Of a stretch of 64,000 bases of DNA, positions 51,663 through 61,014 are shown in pieces. The DNA lies in assembly GCF_002741075.1 (NCBI RefSeq), contig NZ_CP016634.1, forward strand, positions 5,694,501 through 5,758,500. The letters run 5' to 3'. Both the position numbers and the translations under genes were made by a program. The first letter of the stretch is position 1, and every line of letters begins with the position of its first letter. The notes beneath the pieces were generated by a model. The model did not search any database, was not told where the DNA came from, and was given only the letters and a program-made list of their open reading frames with translations. The DNA comes from Pseudomonas putida (GTDB taxonomy: Bacteria > Pseudomonadota > Gammaproteobacteria > Pseudomonadales > Pseudomonadaceae).

Positions 51663-53423
51663 TCAGTGGGACTGATCCCGGTTGTTTTCCAACGTCTCCA
51701 GCAAGGCGATCTGCATGCGGGTATGCACCCGAATGAACCATCGCCACAGCAAGGCCACCACCACCGCTGCAACGACTGCGATGACCAGCAGCAACTCGTT
51801 GGTCGGCAGGATGCTCGCCGAAAGCGCCGACAGCAGCAGGAAGATCACCAGCAGCGACAGCAACGGAATCACCTCGGCAATCACCCGGCGGACACGTTGA
51901 GTGTGCCGTCCGGCCATCTCCGGCTTCACGCCCATCTCTGCCAACAACATCGATAGCGCCTTGAGCTTGCGGTAGGCCGCAATCAGGAAGGGCAGCGACA
52001 GCAACAGTGCAGCGCCCCATATCAGCGCCTTCTGCTGGCTGACATCGCTGACCCATTCGCTCAACCAAGTGGCGATGCGCCCGGCAAAGTAACCACCGCT
52101 GAAGAAAATCGCGATGACCAGCGCCAGGTTCACTCCCACCTGAAGCAGGATGCGCCGGATCATCGCTGCGACCATCGCACCCTCACCCTGAGGCTGGATG
52201 CTGCGCAGCCATTCCCCGTACAACGACAGCACCCGCGCCAGGCGCCCGGGGACCACTTTGCCGAGCTTGAGCGAGAGCGGATCGGCGGCGCGAATCAGAT
52301 AGGGCGTAAGCAAGGTGGTAATGGCCGACACCGCCACCGCCACCGGATAGAGAAAGTCGCTGGTGACCTGCAAGGTCATCCCCAAGGCGGCGATGATGAA
52401 AGAAAACTCGCCAATCTGTGAAAGCCCCATGCCAACCCGCAGTGAGGTGCGTCCATCATTGCCGGCGATGAAGGCCCCCATGCCGCAGGACAGCATCTTG
52501 CCCAGCACCACCGCCAGGGTGATCACCGTGATCGGCCAGGCATAGTCGATCAGCACACGCGGGTCGATCATCAGGCCGATGGCGACGAAGAAGATGGCGC
52601 TGAACAGGTCGCGTACAGGCTCGATCAGGCTTTCGATCTTCAGCAGTTGCCGGGACTCGGCCATGATCGCGCCAATCAGGAACGCGCCCAGGACCATGCT
52701 GTATTCGAGCTTGACCACCAACAGGCAGAAGCCGAAGCACAGCCCCAATACCGTAATGAGCAACATCTCGTTGCTTTCGAATTTCGCCACGTAGGCCAAC
52801 AGCCGCGGGACCAGCAGGATGCCGATGACCAGGGCGACAATCATGAACAGTGACAGCTTGCCCACCGTGGAAAACACTTCGCCGGAGCTGACAGTTCCGC
52901 TGACAGCGATGCCCGACAGCAGGGCGATGATGCCGATGCCCAGGATGTCTTCGACGATCAGCACGCCGAAGATCAGTTGGGCGAAGCGCTCGTTCTTCAT
53001 CTTCAGGTCATTGAGCGCCTTGACGATGATGGTGGTCGAGGAGATGGCCAGGATCGCTCCCAGGAACAGCGAGTCCATGGTGTTCCAGCCAAACCAGCGA
53101 CCAATCTCGAAGCCGATCCAGATCATCAGGACGATTTCCAGGAAAGCCGCGATGAACGCCGTGGCGCCAACCTTGAACAACTTGCCCAGACTGAACTCCA
53201 GGCCCAGGCAGAACATCAGGAAGATCACCCCAAGCTCAGCCAGGGTCTTGATGGTGTCTTCGTCATGGATCAGGCCAAAGGGCGGTGTATGCGGTCCAAT
53301 GATGAAGCCCGCAACGATGTAGCCCAGCACCACCGGCTGCTTGAATCGGTGGAAAAGAATGGTGACTACCCCGGCGACCAGCATGATCACGGCCAGATCC
53401 TGGATGAAGCTGATGGCATGCAT
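51663..53423 (-). CDS. CPA2 family monovalent cation:proton antiporter
   Basis: A 586-residue membrane protein with 12 or so segments in the N-terminal two-thirds (about residues 5-390), showing the CPA2 hallmarks GYIVAGFIIGPHTPPFGL, FLMFCLGLEFSLGKL and LIVEDILGIGIIA (ion-coordinating Asp). The last 190 residues hold a further two-to-four-segment membrane region and a short basic tail instead of the TrkA-N domain of Kef systems. It would exchange K+ or Na+ for H+. AGGAG lies nine bases before the ATG at 53423, and a 13-bp hairpin lies just upstream of that. Confidence 0.92.
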   Translation of the reverse strand: MHAISFIQDLAVIMLVAGVVTILFHRFKQPVVLGYIVAGFIIGPHTPPFGLIHDEDTIKTLAELGVIFLMFCLGLEFSLGKLFKVGATAFIAAFLEIVLMIWIGFEIGRWFGWNTMDSLFLGAILAISSTTIIVKALNDLKMKNERFAQLIFGVLIVEDILGIGIIALLSGIAVSGTVSSGEVFSTVGKLSLFMIVALVIGILLVPRLLAYVAKFESNEMLLITVLGLCFGFCLLVVKLEYSMVLGAFLIGAIMAESRQLLKIESLIEPVRDLFSAIFFVAIGLMIDPRVLIDYAWPITVITLAVVLGKMLSCGMGAFIAGNDGRTSLRVGMGLSQIGEFSFIIAALGMTLQVTSDFLYPVAVAVSAITTLLTPYLIRAADPLSLKLGKVVPGRLARVLSLYGEWLRSIQPQGEGAMVAAMIRRILLQVGVNLALVIAIFFSGGYFAGRIATWLSEWVSDVSQQKALIWGAALLLSLPFLIAAYRKLKALSMLLAEMGVKPEMAGRHTQRVRRVIAEVIPLLSLLVIFLLLSALSASILPTNELLLVIAVVAAVVVALLWRWFIRVHTRMQIALLETLENNRDQSH

Positions 53424-53746
53424 GGCGAGGTACTCCTTTTCTCGTTGCCTTGGCAGACCGCTCCTCTGCCAAGGCAAACCCGAGCGAGCAGCACGTACAT
53501 ACTGTGTTCAAAGCAGGAAAGCCCATGTTGCATGGGCTTGCTCAGGTTAACATCGCGCCTTTGCCGGAATAGCCGATGCAATATGCAGAAACAGATCGGC
53601 GATTTTGCTGCCATTGATGGCACGATCCGCGTGACGGCAGCGCGTCAGGCGACGTCCCGTACCAGGATGGGAAACCATATGAGGGGGAAACAGAAGTGTC
53701 CGCAGATACCCGCCCCGTTTCAGCGCAACCAAACCGTGAGCACACT
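53424..53746. other. 323-bp divergent region with two strong hairpins
   Basis: Between the CPA2 antiporter and the thioesterase. It holds the 13-bp-arm hairpin at 53445-53477 in the antiporter leader and a second hairpin AAGCCCATG-TTG-CATGGGCTT at 53519-53539. Nearer the thioesterase is a strong GAGGGGGA ribosome binding site at about 53681, matching a GTG start at 53696. No other gene is seen. Confidence 0.6.
53445..53477 (-). promoter_or_regulatory. 13-bp perfect hairpin in the antiporter leader
   Basis: Arms TTGCCTTGGCAGA and TCTGCCAAGGCAA with a 7-base loop, lying about 9 bases upstream of the AAGGAG ribosome binding site. There is no U-tract on either strand, so it is not a terminator; it may be a translational control or mRNA-stability element. 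Confidence 0.55.
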
Positions 53747-54232
53747 ATGGAACCTGGAAACGCCCAGCTGACGATGACCGTCCTGATGACCCCGGACATG
53801 GCCAATTTCTCCGGCAACGTCCACGGCGGCACCCTGCTCAAGTACCTCGACGAGGTCGCCTATGCCTGCGCCAGCCGCTATGCCGGTAGCTACGTGGTCA
53901 CCCTGTCAGTGGACCAGGTGATTTTCCGCGAGCCTGTGCATGTCGGAGAATTGGTAACCTTCCTCGCCTCGGTCAACTACACCGGCAATACGTCCATGGA
54001 AGTGGGCATCAAGGTCGTGACCGAAAACATCCGCGAGCGCTCTGTGCGGCACTCCAACAGCTGCTTCTTCACCATGGTCGCGGTCGACGACAACCGTCGC
54101 CCGGTGCAGGTCCCGCCACGCCAGCCCCAGAGTAGCGAAGAGAAGCGCCGTTTCCTGCAGGGCCAGCAGCGTCGGCAGATCCGTCAGGAATTGGAACAGC
54201 GCTACCAGAACCTCAAGACCGATTCTATTTAA
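53747..54232 (+). CDS. Acyl-CoA thioesterase, hotdog fold
   Basis: A 161-residue acyl-CoA thioesterase of the YciA/BACH type: MTPDMANFSGNVHGGTLLKY and LDEVAYACASRYAG contain the catalytic Asn/Asp region, followed by VTLSVDQVIFREPVHVGELV. The charged C-terminal tail (FLQGQQRRQIRQELEQRYQN) is helical. I give the ATG at 53747, matching the usual family start MEPGNAQLTMTV; however, the GTG at 53696 (17 more residues) has a far better ribosome binding site (GAGGGGGA, eight bases away), so the real protein may be longer. Convergent with pdxY. Confidence 0.9.
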   Translation: MEPGNAQLTMTVLMTPDMANFSGNVHGGTLLKYLDEVAYACASRYAGSYVVTLSVDQVIFREPVHVGELVTFLASVNYTGNTSMEVGIKVVTENIRERSVRHSNSCFFTMVAVDDNRRPVQVPPRQPQSSEEKRRFLQGQQRRQIRQELEQRYQNLKTDSI

Positions 54233-54274
54233 ACCGCGTTACCGGCAGGGCTGCGCAACAGCCCTTTCAAGGCG

Positions 54275-55147
54275 CTAGCCCGCCAACCGCTGTGCCTCGA
54301 AGCGCACGCGCGGGTGGGCGATGCGGTCCTGTGCCCTGATCGGTTGCAGTTCGTAGCTGGCGCAGGCCTGGGTCTCCAGCAATACCTCGTGCACTGCTGC
54401 GGCGGTGAACTCGAATGCCTGGACCCAGCTGTCACCCAGCAGCACCCGGGCCAAGAACAAGCCGGAGGTCAGGTCACCTACCCCTACCGGCTGGCGCGGG
54501 AAGGCCAGCAACGGGCGGCGCAGATGCCAGCTCTGCTCCCGGGTCACCAGCAACATCTCGAAAGCATCCTCGGCGCGCCCTGGATAGGACAGGTGCTTGA
54601 CCAATACCACCTGTGGACCGCGCTCGAGCAGGTCACGCGCCATGGCCACGCAATCATCCAGTGACTCGGCCCGACGACCACAGAAGCTGTCCAGTTCGAG
54701 CTGGTTGGGGCACAGGATATCCGCCACCGACGCCGCTTCTTCCAAGAGGAATTCACTGACTTCGACCGGCACGATGCAGCCCTTTTCCGCATGCCCCATG
54801 ACCGGGTCGCACAGGTACAGCGCCTTGGGGTTGACCGCCTTGATCCGCTGGACACCTGCCAGGATCGCCCGGCCCTGTTCAGCGCTGCCCAGGTAACCGG
54901 AAAGCACGGCGTCACAATGGCCCAGCTCACCGATGTTGGAAATGGCTTCCACCAACGCAGGAATTTGCGCCGGAGCAAGCACTTCCCCGGCCCACTGTCC
55001 ATACTGGGTATGGTTGGAGAACTGCACAGTGTTCAGCGGCCAGACATTGACGCCGACCCGCTGCATGGGAAACACCGCAGCGCTGTTTCCGGCGTGGCCA
55101 AAGACCACGTGGGACTGGATAGCAAGCAGATGCGGCGTACGTTTCAT
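54275..55147 (-). CDS. pdxY: Pyridoxal kinase PdxY
   Basis: A 290-residue ribokinase-fold kinase that phosphorylates pyridoxal to PLP in the B6 salvage pathway. It shows [20 protein letters not shown] with the substrate loop, the ATP site motif [10 protein letters not shown] and the catalytic base region [19 protein letters not shown] (GVGD). Note that a PLP-binding MocR regulator lies 20 kb away, but no direct link is visible. The gene faces the thioesterase gene tail to tail and is divergent from the DUF3301 gene. Confidence 0.95.
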   Translation of the reverse strand: MKRTPHLLAIQSHVVFGHAGNSAAVFPMQRVGVNVWPLNTVQFSNHTQYGQWAGEVLAPAQIPALVEAISNIGELGHCDAVLSGYLGSAEQGRAILAGVQRIKAVNPKALYLCDPVMGHAEKGCIVPVEVSEFLLEEAASVADILCPNQLELDSFCGRRAESLDDCVAMARDLLERGPQVVLVKHLSYPGRAEDAFEMLLVTREQSWHLRRPLLAFPRQPVGVGDLTSGLFLARVLLGDSWVQAFEFTAAAVHEVLLETQACASYELQPIRAQDRIAHPRVRFEAQRLAG

Positions 55148-55266
55148 GCGGAAAATCCCAAAGCTGTTTCAATAAGTGTGCGCCGCGCAGTATGAACCCG
55201 TTTGCCACCTGTACGACAGGCCAGGGACACAGTTAAGCTGGATCTACCGTTTTGGAGCATATGCAC

Positions 55267-55659
55267 ATGTTGACCCTGGAGAACCTCTTCGTCCTGATGG
55301 TGGTGGCAACCGCCGGTGCCTGGTTGTGGCACAACCATGGGCTGCGCGAAAAGGCCCTTGAACGGGTCAAGCAGCATTGCACCAAGCTTGACCTCGAACT
55401 GCTCGACGACAATGTCGCGCTCAAGCGCATTGCCTTCGTGCGCGACGCCAATGGCCGCAAGCGCCTGGCACGTGTCTATGGGTTCGAGTTCACCGTGACT
55501 GGCGAGCAACGCCACCCGGGGACGGTGACGCAGTTTGGCGCCCACACCATGCAGATCGAACTGGCGCCCTACCCGTTCGAAATCAAGGTTCCGCCAAAGG
55601 CGGACAACGTCATCGAGATGCAGCAGTGGCGCCAGGAGCACAACCGCTGGCGCAATTGA
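55267..55659 (+). CDS. DUF3301 domain membrane protein
   Basis: A 130-residue protein with one N-terminal membrane segment (MLTLENLFVLMVVATAGAWL) and a hydrophilic, cytoplasmic or periplasmic C-terminal domain (LDLELLDDNVALKRIAFVRD, YPFEIKVPPK). DUF3301 has no known function. Of the possible starts (TTG 55252, ATG 55261, ATG 55267), the last has GGAG at proper spacing (nine bases). Its stop codon directly abuts the stop of the opposite COG0523 gene, with no terminator between. Confidence 0.88.
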   Translation: MLTLENLFVLMVVATAGAWLWHNHGLREKALERVKQHCTKLDLELLDDNVALKRIAFVRDANGRKRLARVYGFEFTVTGEQRHPGTVTQFGAHTMQIELAPYPFEIKVPPKADNVIEMQQWRQEHNRWRN

Positions 55660-56634
55660 TCAATCCTCCAGGCGGCAGGCGACCAAGGCTGTCTGCAGGG
55701 TATCCACAGACTGAGGCTGATCGAAGATCAATTCAACACGTGAATCCTTGCGCCATTCGCTCGGCTGCCAAACCAACGCCTCGCCTTCCAGGCCATTGAA
55801 GGCCTGCCAGCCACCATTGCTGTGGATAACCCCTTTTGCACGGCGCCACGGCCAACCTTGAAGCCTTTCCAGCAAACGCATTGCGTCGAAACGCTGCGAG
55901 GGGTGCCAGCGCCAGCCAACGCTCCAGCCACCTTCGCCTTGCTGAGCGAGGCAGATCGGCTGTCGAGGATCTGTCCACAGGGCGCCAGCGGGATTCGTTG
56001 GCGTCTCTCGGGGCAGGTTGCCCACAGCCTCGAGAAGACGCGTTGTGCCGGTTGTGACGGGCAACTGGTCGACTGGCACACGACCCTGATCGGTCCATAA
56101 GTGCGCCAAGGCAGGGAACTGTGCAGTTATCAACAGGCGCTGTGCCTCATCCACCGTTCCAGATTTGTTGAAAACAACCAGCGCCGCCGCAGGTAATGCC
56201 TGCCGTTGCGCGTCGGGCAAAGCCTCGCCACGGGCCAGGGCCTGCGCGTCCAGCACCATCACCAACGGTTGCACCGCCAGCACGCCCAACCAGGGCGCCT
56301 GGCCAAGCTGGGTCAGCAATGACTGAGGATGGCCGAGTCCGGACGGCTCGATGAACACCCGATCAGGCCGGGCTTTGCGCAACAAGCGGCCCAGACCGAC
56401 CTGGAACGGCATTCCGTTGACGCAGCACAGGCAACCGCCCGCCACTTCCCCAATGGCGATGCCATCCTCGTCGCTGCTGAGCAGCGCCGCATCCAGGCCA
56501 ATCTGGCCGAACTCGTTGATCAGTACCGCCCAGCGCTCACCAGGCGGGCGCTGGGCCAACAACTGACGAATCAGGCTGGTCTTGCCGGCGCCCAGTGGGC
56601 CTGCGATTACGTGAGTCGGGATGTTCTGGAGCAT
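55660..56634 (-). CDS. COG0523 (CobW/YeiR-type) GTP-binding protein
   Basis: A 324-residue G3E-family GTPase: P-loop GPLGAGKTSL (residues about 12-21), the metal-binding CxCC in GGCLCCVNGMPFQ, and FIEPSGLGHPQSLL. COG0523 proteins are metal-handling chaperones/insertases; members beside FolE2 and ZigA are usually zinc-starvation proteins. It lies 76 bases downstream of zigA on the same strand, so it likely belongs to the Zur-controlled transcript. The upstream part of the frame before 56634 is excluded as it lacks a ribosome binding site. It contains a perfect DnaA box at 55821-55829. Confidence 0.9.
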   Translation of the reverse strand: MLQNIPTHVIAGPLGAGKTSLIRQLLAQRPPGERWAVLINEFGQIGLDAALLSSDEDGIAIGEVAGGCLCCVNGMPFQVGLGRLLRKARPDRVFIEPSGLGHPQSLLTQLGQAPWLGVLAVQPLVMVLDAQALARGEALPDAQRQALPAAALVVFNKSGTVDEAQRLLITAQFPALAHLWTDQGRVPVDQLPVTTGTTRLLEAVGNLPRETPTNPAGALWTDPRQPICLAQQGEGGWSVGWRWHPSQRFDAMRLLERLQGWPWRRAKGVIHSNGGWQAFNGLEGEALVWQPSEWRKDSRVELIFDQPQSVDTLQTALVACRLED

Positions 56635-57093
56635 GGGCCACACCTTGAAAATGGCCTCCAACTATGCGCCCTCGTATCCACCCGTCAAGCTGCGGATGTT
56701 ATCCACATCCTCATGCCACCTCTTCATACCAAGGCCCGAATGGATCAGGAAGACGCAACCAGGCCATCTCGCCTTGCGCCCATTCTTCATCGCTCAGCAG
56801 ACATGCATCCAGCTCTGTGGATAACTGAGTGAAATCGATGTTCTGCCCAATGAACACGAGTTCCTGCCTGCAATCACCGCTCTCCTGCGTCCAATGCCTG
56901 AGAATCGCCTGGGTGCTCTCTGGGTCTTGCGGCCACTGCTCTTGTGGTACGAAGCGCCACCAGCGGCCGGCGAAGCCATAACGCATCATGCCGCCCGCTT
57001 GGGACCAGCTTCCGGCTTCCTGGAACTTGCTGGCCAGCCAGAAGAACCCCTTCGAACGCAGCAACCTGCCATTGCTCCAAGGCTTGTGGATAA
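55700..57093. other. DnaA-box cluster in the COG0523/zigA genes
   Basis: Perfect TTATCCACA boxes (either strand) at 55821-55829, 56699-56707, 56816-56824 and 57085-57093, with a one-mismatch box GTATCCACA at 55700-55708. Chance expectation for perfect boxes in 1.4 kb is about 0.01. They may form a DnaA-titrating or initiation-control locus. Confidence 0.6.
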
Positions 57094-57916
57094 AGTCATG
57101 GAAGCGCTGCGGATGCAAGGGGCGACGGGCCTGCCATGTCGTTGCTGCGATCCCGTATTCCTCCGTTTCCGACACGTGCTCGCCGCGCATTTCCTGCAAC
57201 CAGCCCGGCGCCTGGACAGCTTGCTCAAAGTCGAAAAGGCCGGTGTTGAGAATGCGCGCCAGCGGTACCTGGCCCATGACCATCGGCACGATTTGCGCCC
57301 GTGGGTTGAGGCTGCGCAGGATGGCCGTCAGTTCATCTCGCTCATGTTGGCTGACCAGATCGATCTTGCTCAACAGCAATACGTCGGCGAACTCCACTTG
57401 CTCGATCAACAGATCAGTGATGGACCGATCGTCCTCTTCGCCCGTGGATTCACCCCTGCTGGCCAGGCTGTCGGCGCCCTGGTAGTCACGGAGAAAATTG
57501 AGCGCATCGACCACCGTCACCATGGTGTCAAGACGTGCCATGTCCGACAGGCTGCTGCCCTGCTCGTCACGGAAAGTGAACGTCTCGGCCACCGGCAAGG
57601 GTTCGGAAATACCGGTGGATTCGATCAGCAGGTAATCGAAGCGCCCATCGCGTGCCAGCCGCGCGACCTCCTCAAGCAGGTCCTCTCGGAGCGTGCAACA
57701 GATACAGCCATTGCTCATCTCCACCAGCTTTTCTTCTGCTCGATTGAGGGTGACGTTGCGCTGCACCTCGCTCGCATCGATGTTGATGTCGCTCATGTCG
57801 TTGACGATCACGGCGACGCGCAGGTCTTCGCGATTGCGCAGGACGTAATTGAGCAACGTGCTCTTTCCGGCTCCCAGGAAGCCGGAAAGCACTGTGACAG
57901 GTAAACGGTTGGGCAT
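56711..57916 (-). CDS. zigA: Zinc-responsive COG0523 GTPase ZigA
   Basis: A 401-residue G3E GTPase with P-loop [14 protein letters not shown] (residues about 9-22), [15 protein letters not shown], the CxCC metal site [37 protein letters not shown] and a C-terminal CobW_C domain ending in EEVA. ZigA-type proteins deliver or rescue zinc enzymes under zinc starvation. A Zur-type palindrome lies 49 bases upstream, and the gene is divergent from folE2. The frame extends 127 codons further upstream through the folE2 gene, but [13 protein letters not shown] is the family start. Three DnaA boxes lie in or right after it. Confidence 0.92.
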   Translation of the reverse strand: MPNRLPVTVLSGFLGAGKSTLLNYVLRNREDLRVAVIVNDMSDINIDASEVQRNVTLNRAEEKLVEMSNGCICCTLREDLLEEVARLARDGRFDYLLIESTGISEPLPVAETFTFRDEQGSSLSDMARLDTMVTVVDALNFLRDYQGADSLASRGESTGEEDDRSITDLLIEQVEFADVLLLSKIDLVSQHERDELTAILRSLNPRAQIVPMVMGQVPLARILNTGLFDFEQAVQAPGWLQEMRGEHVSETEEYGIAATTWQARRPLHPQRFHDFIHKPWSNGRLLRSKGFFWLASKFQEAGSWSQAGGMMRYGFAGRWWRFVPQEQWPQDPESTQAILRHWTQESGDCRQELVFIGQNIDFTQLSTELDACLLSDEEWAQGEMAWLRLPDPFGPWYEEVA

Positions 57917-57964
57917 GGTCGGTCCTCGGCAGGCAAGCGCATTCGAAACGGTGCATTGCGCACC

Positions 57965-57977
57965 GTTATAATATAAC
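57965..57977. promoter_or_regulatory. Zur box between zigA and folE2
   Basis: GTTATAATATAAC is a perfect palindrome around one base, matching the core of the gammaproteobacterial Zur consensus (GTTATA-N-TATAAC). It sits almost exactly midway between the two divergent starts (49 and 51 bases), so it should repress both at high zinc. Confidence 0.9.
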
Positions 57978-58027
57978 AATACAATTTCGCCAAGCCGCGT
58001 TTGTCGCCCCCTCTCAGAGAACTCATC

Positions 58028-58915
58028 ATGACCAGCCTGACGCTTCCTGACATTGCCACCCAACCCCATCGGCAAACCATTCCCTTGGACTGGGTTGGCA
58101 TGCGTGGCATCGCAATGCCATTGCGATTGGATGGCCGCACCGTCGTTGCCCAAGCCGATGCTGGCGTCAATCTCGAGGAGGTCTCCGCACGCGGAATCCA
58201 CATGTCGAGGCTGTACCTGGCATTGGAAACGATAGAGACCACCGAGCTCAGCCCGGTGCTGCTGCAAGGGCTGCTGATGCGTTTCCTGGATACTCACAGC
58301 GGGCTCTCTTCAGCGGCGCAGGTGAGTTTTCGCTTCGAGCATCTGCTAAAAAGGCCTGCGCTAGTCAGCCCTTTGACCGGCTGGAAAAGCTATCCCATCA
58401 CCTTGGATGCAAAGCTCGAACATGAAATGTTCCACGTGGAACTCTCCGTGGTGATCCCCTATTCCTCGACCTGCCCGTGCTCCGCCGCGCTCGCTCGACA
58501 ATTGATTCAGCAGCAGTTCCTCGCGGATTTTCCAGAGCAGGTACCCGATCAATCAACCTTGTTGGAATGGCTGGGCAGTAGCCAGGGCATCGTCGCCACG
58601 CCGCATAGTCAGCGCAGCCAAGCCCATGTCCAAGTGCGACTACAAAACAATCTGCAGCACTTACCGATCACCGAACTTATCGACACCCTGGAGAGTGCCC
58701 TGGGGACTGCGGTACAAACTGCGGTAAAGCGCGCTGACGAACAGGCGTTCGCCCTGGCCAATGGGCAGAATCTGATGTTCTGTGAGGATGCCGCCAGACG
58801 CCTTCATCAGGCGCTGCGGGAAGTGGACTGTGTAGAAGGATTCAGCCTGCGCGTGGAGCATGCAGAGAGTCTGCATGCCCACGACGCAGTGGCAATCAGT
58901 CGCTATCGGTTGTGA
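58028..58915 (+). CDS. folE2: GTP cyclohydrolase FolE2 (type IB)
   Basis: FolE2 makes dihydroneopterin triphosphate from GTP, the first step of folate synthesis, using metals other than zinc; it replaces the zinc enzyme FolE1 during zinc limitation. The 295-residue protein has the family catalytic cysteines in [10 protein letters not shown] (C149, C151) and [11 protein letters not shown]. The start at 58028 is in frame with a longer but unsupported extension. The Zur box 51 bases upstream and the divergent zigA fit the expected regulation. Confidence 0.95.
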   Translation: MTSLTLPDIATQPHRQTIPLDWVGMRGIAMPLRLDGRTVVAQADAGVNLEEVSARGIHMSRLYLALETIETTELSPVLLQGLLMRFLDTHSGLSSAAQVSFRFEHLLKRPALVSPLTGWKSYPITLDAKLEHEMFHVELSVVIPYSSTCPCSAALARQLIQQQFLADFPEQVPDQSTLLEWLGSSQGIVATPHSQRSQAHVQVRLQNNLQHLPITELIDTLESALGTAVQTAVKRADEQAFALANGQNLMFCEDAARRLHQALREVDCVEGFSLRVEHAESLHAHDAVAISRYRL

Positions 58916-58919
58916 CACC

Positions 58920-59447
58920 TCAACTGCGAGGTTTTACCGAGCCGCAGTCATTGCCCAACCAAACCGCTTTGGTATTCATGCTGCCCTGCTGCTGAACACC
59001 TGAGGCGTTGAACGTGCCACTGACCTGGGTATGAAACTCACGGTCACTGAGGAAGGTCGCCTGGCCAGCGCCCTGGGCACGAGGGCAGCTGAACTGGAAC
59101 TTCCATACATTGCCGGTGCGCTCGGTGATCTTCTGCGTGCAACCGGACTGAGGATCCTGCAGCGGAATGTCATTGGCCTGAACCTGCTCCGGTGTCAGGC
59201 AGGAGCGCACCCCCTTGCCTCCCACGGTGACGCCCTGCTTGGCCAACATGCCTTCCATCATGGCCCGCTGCTCTGGGGGCAGGTTTTTCAATTGCCCGAG
59301 CATGAACTCCATGTCCGGTAATGGCTTGCCATCGACCTGCATGTTGCTGGTGGTCAACTCCCACAAGCCTGGTTGCAGCATCTGCGCATGTACCAGTGGT
59401 GCGCTCAGGCCCAATGCCAGCGCCAGCAGTGGCAGACGAATCTTCAT
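58920..59447 (-). CDS. DUF3617 family exported protein
   Basis: A 175-residue protein with a signal peptide (MKIRLPLLALALGLSAPLVH, cleaved near AQM). The mature part (PGLWELTTSNMQVDGKPLPD, MMEGMLAKQGV, VRSCLTPEQ, with conserved Cys) matches DUF3617, an uncharacterised periplasmic family. It ends two bases past the folE2 stop on the opposite strand, so the two genes converge with no room for a terminator. Confidence 0.88.
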   Translation of the reverse strand: MKIRLPLLALALGLSAPLVHAQMLQPGLWELTTSNMQVDGKPLPDMEFMLGQLKNLPPEQRAMMEGMLAKQGVTVGGKGVRSCLTPEQVQANDIPLQDPQSGCTQKITERTGNVWKFQFSCPRAQGAGQATFLSDREFHTQVSGTFNASGVQQQGSMNTKAVWLGNDCGSVKPRS

Positions 59448-59573
59448 GGATAATGCTCCTCGATATACCGGCTACCGGCCGGATGAGCCTTAGACGCTAT
59501 TTCCGCTTCCGGGTTGCAAGGCGGGTAGGGAACATGCTCTGTTATCGCCAGACTCTCAGCAAGCAGGATGCAT

Positions 59574-61013
59574 ATGGATTACCACAGCCCCTACTTCTTC
59601 GGCTATGTGCTCGGTCTGATTCATCTATTGGGCATCATTGCCGCATTGCATGCAGTGTTCACCGTACGCACTGCACAGGGAGCCATCGCCTGGGCAATGT
59701 CCTTGATCTTCATCCCCTACTTCACACTTATCCCCTACCTGATCTTCGGTGCTCGCTCCTTCTATGCCTATATCCAGGCCAGGCGCCAGGCCAACCAGGA
59801 AATGCACGTGGCCATGGCCAACCTCAACTGGCGCCCCTGGGTCGAAGAGGCACTGACAGCGAGGGAATCAGAGAGCTATGCAGCCCTGCGGGCCATGCCG
59901 AAACTGGGGCGCATGCCTTGCTTGGCCAACAACGAAGTGAAGCTGTTGGTTAATGGCCAAGCCACTTTCGACGCCATCTTCGCGGCCATCGCCGATGCCC
60001 GCCAGGCAGTGCTGGTCCAGTTCTTCATCATCCACGACGACGACATCGGCAAGAAGCTGCAGCAACTGCTGCTGCGCAAGGCGGCAGAGGGGGTGCGGGT
60101 CTTCGTGCTGTATGACCGGGTAGGCAGCCATGCGCTGCCCGCCAGTTACAGCCAGACCCTGCGCGAAGGCGGCGTGCAGATCCATGCCTTTGCCACACGC
60201 CGAGGATGGTTCAACCGCTTCCAGGTGAACTTCCGCAACCACCGCAAGATCGTCGTGGTCGATGGACTGCTGGGCTTCCTTGGCGGGCACAACGTAGGGG
60301 ACGAGTACCTCGGCGGCCACCCTCGTCTCTCGCCTTGGCGTGACACCCACGTCCAGGTCAGCGGCCCGGTGCTTGCCTGCTTGCAGGAATCGTTCGCTGA
60401 AGACTGGTACTGGGCCACCCGCCAACTGCCGCCGTTGATACTGCCCGACACTTATCCGGATAACGGTGTGCTCTGCCAGGCATTGGCCAGCGGCCCGGCA
60501 GATCCCCAGGAGACCTGCGCGCTGTTCTTCTTGGAAGCCATCCATTCAGCCACTCAGCGCGTGTGGATCACCAGCCCGTATTTCATTCCCGATGAGGCCA
60601 TCTTCGCCGCCCTGCGCCTGGCAGTGCTGCGCGGCGTCGATGTGCGAATTCTCATTCCTTCGCGGCCGGATCACCGCATCGTCTATGCCGCATCCAGTCT
60701 GTTCGCCTTCGAAGCGGTACGGGCCGGGGTGAGGATGTTCCGCTATCAGCCAGGGTTCCTGCACCAGAAGGTGGTGCTGGTGGATGACGAGGTGAGTGCA
60801 ATCGGCAGTGCCAACCTGGACAACCGTTCGTTCCGCCTGAACTTCGAGATCACCTTGCTGACTGTCGACCGGACCTTCGCAGACCACGTCGAGTCGATGC
60901 TGCTCGACGACTTTGCCCAAGCCCGGGAGATCACTGCCGAAGACAGCCGCGACACGCATCGCCTGCAACAACTTGGGATGCGTATCGCCCGGCTGATATC
61001 CCCGATCCTTTGA
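59574..61013 (+). CDS. cls: Cardiolipin synthase
   Basis: Makes cardiolipin from two phosphatidylglycerols at the inner membrane. The 479-residue protein has two N-terminal membrane segments (about residues 7-60) and two phospholipase-D HKD motifs: H223-x-K225-x4-D230 ([19 protein letters not shown]) and, near residue 400, [20 protein letters not shown]. The ATG at 59574 (AGG six bases upstream) is preferred to one six bases earlier. Its stop is one base from the stop of the convergent cfa gene. Confidence 0.95.
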   Translation: MDYHSPYFFGYVLGLIHLLGIIAALHAVFTVRTAQGAIAWAMSLIFIPYFTLIPYLIFGARSFYAYIQARRQANQEMHVAMANLNWRPWVEEALTARESESYAALRAMPKLGRMPCLANNEVKLLVNGQATFDAIFAAIADARQAVLVQFFIIHDDDIGKKLQQLLLRKAAEGVRVFVLYDRVGSHALPASYSQTLREGGVQIHAFATRRGWFNRFQVNFRNHRKIVVVDGLLGFLGGHNVGDEYLGGHPRLSPWRDTHVQVSGPVLACLQESFAEDWYWATRQLPPLILPDTYPDNGVLCQALASGPADPQETCALFFLEAIHSATQRVWITSPYFIPDEAIFAALRLAVLRGVDVRILIPSRPDHRIVYAASSLFAFEAVRAGVRMFRYQPGFLHQKVVLVDDEVSAIGSANLDNRSFRLNFEITLLTVDRTFADHVESMLLDDFAQAREITAEDSRDTHRLQQLGMRIARLISPIL

Positions 61014-61014
61014 G

